5,580 bases of DNA from an uncultured Bacteroidales bacterium (GTDB lineage: Bacteria > Bacteroidota > Bacteroidia > Bacteroidales > P3): NCBI GenBank assembly GCA_947179195.1, contig CAMXAS010000088.1, positions 1-5,580 on the forward strand, in the 5' to 3' direction. The notes below the pieces were generated by a model. The model had not been told where the DNA came from. It saw only the letters and a program-made list of their open reading frames with translations, and did not search any database. How positions within the stretch are numbered: position 1 is the stretch's first letter; the number at the start of each line of letters is the position of its first letter. Positions 4,972 to 5,580 of this stretch are shown here, piece after piece. Made by a program: the position numbers and the translations under genes.

Positions 4972-5580
4972 CTATAATTCGATGTCCAACTGCAACGCGT
5001 CTTTGAAGTTGCGCAGTTCGGCATTCTGTTCGAGCATACTCTTGTATTTCTCGTTGGCTGTATATACTTTTATGTCCTGTTTGATTTGCTCGTCGATGCG
5101 GATGTTCAACGACAGGGCATCCGCGTGCAAGGCATCCCGAAGGGCGGCGCAGATGTCCGCCTTGGCCTCTTCCAGCATATCGGCCTGCACGGCATTGCCT
5201 ACCGTCAGTTCGACCGTATGGTCTTCGGCCTTGATTTGCGCGTGTTTGAGAATGTCGTATTTGCCCGGCGACTTGGTTTGGAAACTGTCGGCATAGGCGT
5301 TCCAGATGGCCGGCAATTCGGAAAAGTCAATCGGACGGGCGGGGGCGGCGGCCGTCACGGTAGGGGCGGCCTGTTGCAACGACGCGAGGTTCTTTTGGAT
5401 GTGCTTGATGGAAAGCGGGGCGCGGCGCACGGTGGCGGGGGACGTGTCGGTCGGGGCCGATGCCGCGGGTTGAGGTGCGGTTGGCGCTGCGACCGGTGTT
5501 ACGACCGGTGTCGCTGGTTGAGGTGTCGCGACCGGAGGCTGTGGCGGGGCGGCTACCGGTGGGGCAGGGGCGGCCGCCGC
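4972..5580 (-). CDS. dnaX: Partial CDS: DNA polymerase III subunit gamma/tau, C-terminal part
   Basis: The frame is open to the right edge, leaving the last 202 residues; the AAA+ clamp-loader core lies outside. Residues 1-55 are an Ala/Pro/Thr/Val-rich linker (for example AAAAPAPPVAAPPQPPVATP), and a second such stretch is at 70-83. From about 84 on is the C-terminal domain seen in Bacteroidota DnaX: IDFSELPAIWNAYADSF, a middle part with VELTVGNAVQADMLEEAKAD, and the closing VYTANEKYKSMLEQNAELRN then FKDALQLDIEL. The protein loads the sliding clamp and ties polymerase to helicase; the C-terminal part should be tau-specific. The identification rests on this C-terminal domain and the linker. 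The GTG at 5430 is an internal Val codon, not a start. The gene ends in tandem in-frame stops, TAG then TGA (4974-4969). No programmed frameshift site can be judged from this part. Confidence 0.85.
   Translation of the reverse strand, partial: AAAAPAPPVAAPPQPPVATPQPATPVVTPVAAPTAPQPAASAPTDTSPATVRRAPLSIKHIQKNLASLQQAAPTVTAAAPARPIDFSELPAIWNAYADSFQTKSPGKYDILKHAQIKAEDHTVELTVGNAVQADMLEEAKADICAALRDALHADALSLNIRIDEQIKQDIKVYTANEKYKSMLEQNAELRNFKDALQLDIEL

Noticed and set aside
4959..5024. Upstream in-frame ATG that would lengthen the protease by 22 residues
   Set aside because: The extension is polar and Cys-containing, overlaps the end of dnaX, and would place the signal peptide internally.
5428..5430. 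GTG as the start of a separate 152-residue protein
   Set aside because: The frame stays open to the right edge with linker sequence typical of DnaX, so this is an internal Val codon.
1..5580. CRISPR arrays, insertion sequences, tRNA genes or a defence system
   Set aside because: No direct-repeat array, terminal inverted repeats, transposase motifs or cloverleaf-like sequence was seen; all the space is taken up by conserved housekeeping genes.

Overview
The window reads as core chromosome of a GC-rich member of the Bacteroidota, most likely order Bacteroidales. Four things support this. The ribosomal promoter fits the phylum's own consensus (TTTG, 19 nt, TAnnTTTG). Four of the five visible start codons lack a Shine-Dalgarno sequence. 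The secreted protease has a signal peptide with a predicted cleavage site directly before Gln. The DnaX C-terminal domain is of the Bacteroidota kind. I cannot name a genus. No mobile element, CRISPR array, tRNA or rRNA was found.

Layout, reading the minus strand from the right edge. (1) 5580-4972 is the 3' part of dnaX: an Ala/Pro-rich linker and the C-terminal domain of the DNA polymerase III gamma/tau subunit; its 5' part lies outside the window. (2) 4958-2136, 13 bp downstream, encodes a 940-residue exported M16 zinc metallopeptidase. (3) 2135-2001 is the only sizeable intergenic region. It holds an inverted repeat after the protease stop, a strong Bacteroidota-type promoter with a palindrome in its spacer, and an approximately 79-nt leader with a perfect 7-bp hairpin. 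(4) 2000-905 is the conserved rpsF-rpsR-rplI operon (bS6, bS18, bL9), closed by a strong terminator at 850-885. (5) 833-33 is a TrmH/SpoU-family RNA ribose methyltransferase. (6) At the left edge, on the plus strand, the last 15 codons of what looks like a FabH-type ketoacyl-ACP synthase converge on the methyltransferase and overlap its 3' end by 17 bp.

The central genes share a ribosome theme: three ribosomal proteins and an RNA methyltransferase that may act on rRNA. bS6 and bS18 bind each other on the 30S platform and, in Bacteroidota, belong to the protein pocket that sequesters the anti-Shine-Dalgarno sequence. It is therefore notable that this operon contains the only strong Shine-Dalgarno in the window, before rplI, and a structured leader before rpsF where S6:S18 autoregulation would act. 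The protease and dnaX are probably transcribed together but have no evident functional link.

I did not find an undescribed multi-gene system. The signals most worth following are regulatory: the rpsF promoter and leader, the rplI Shine-Dalgarno, and the gene overlap at the left edge.
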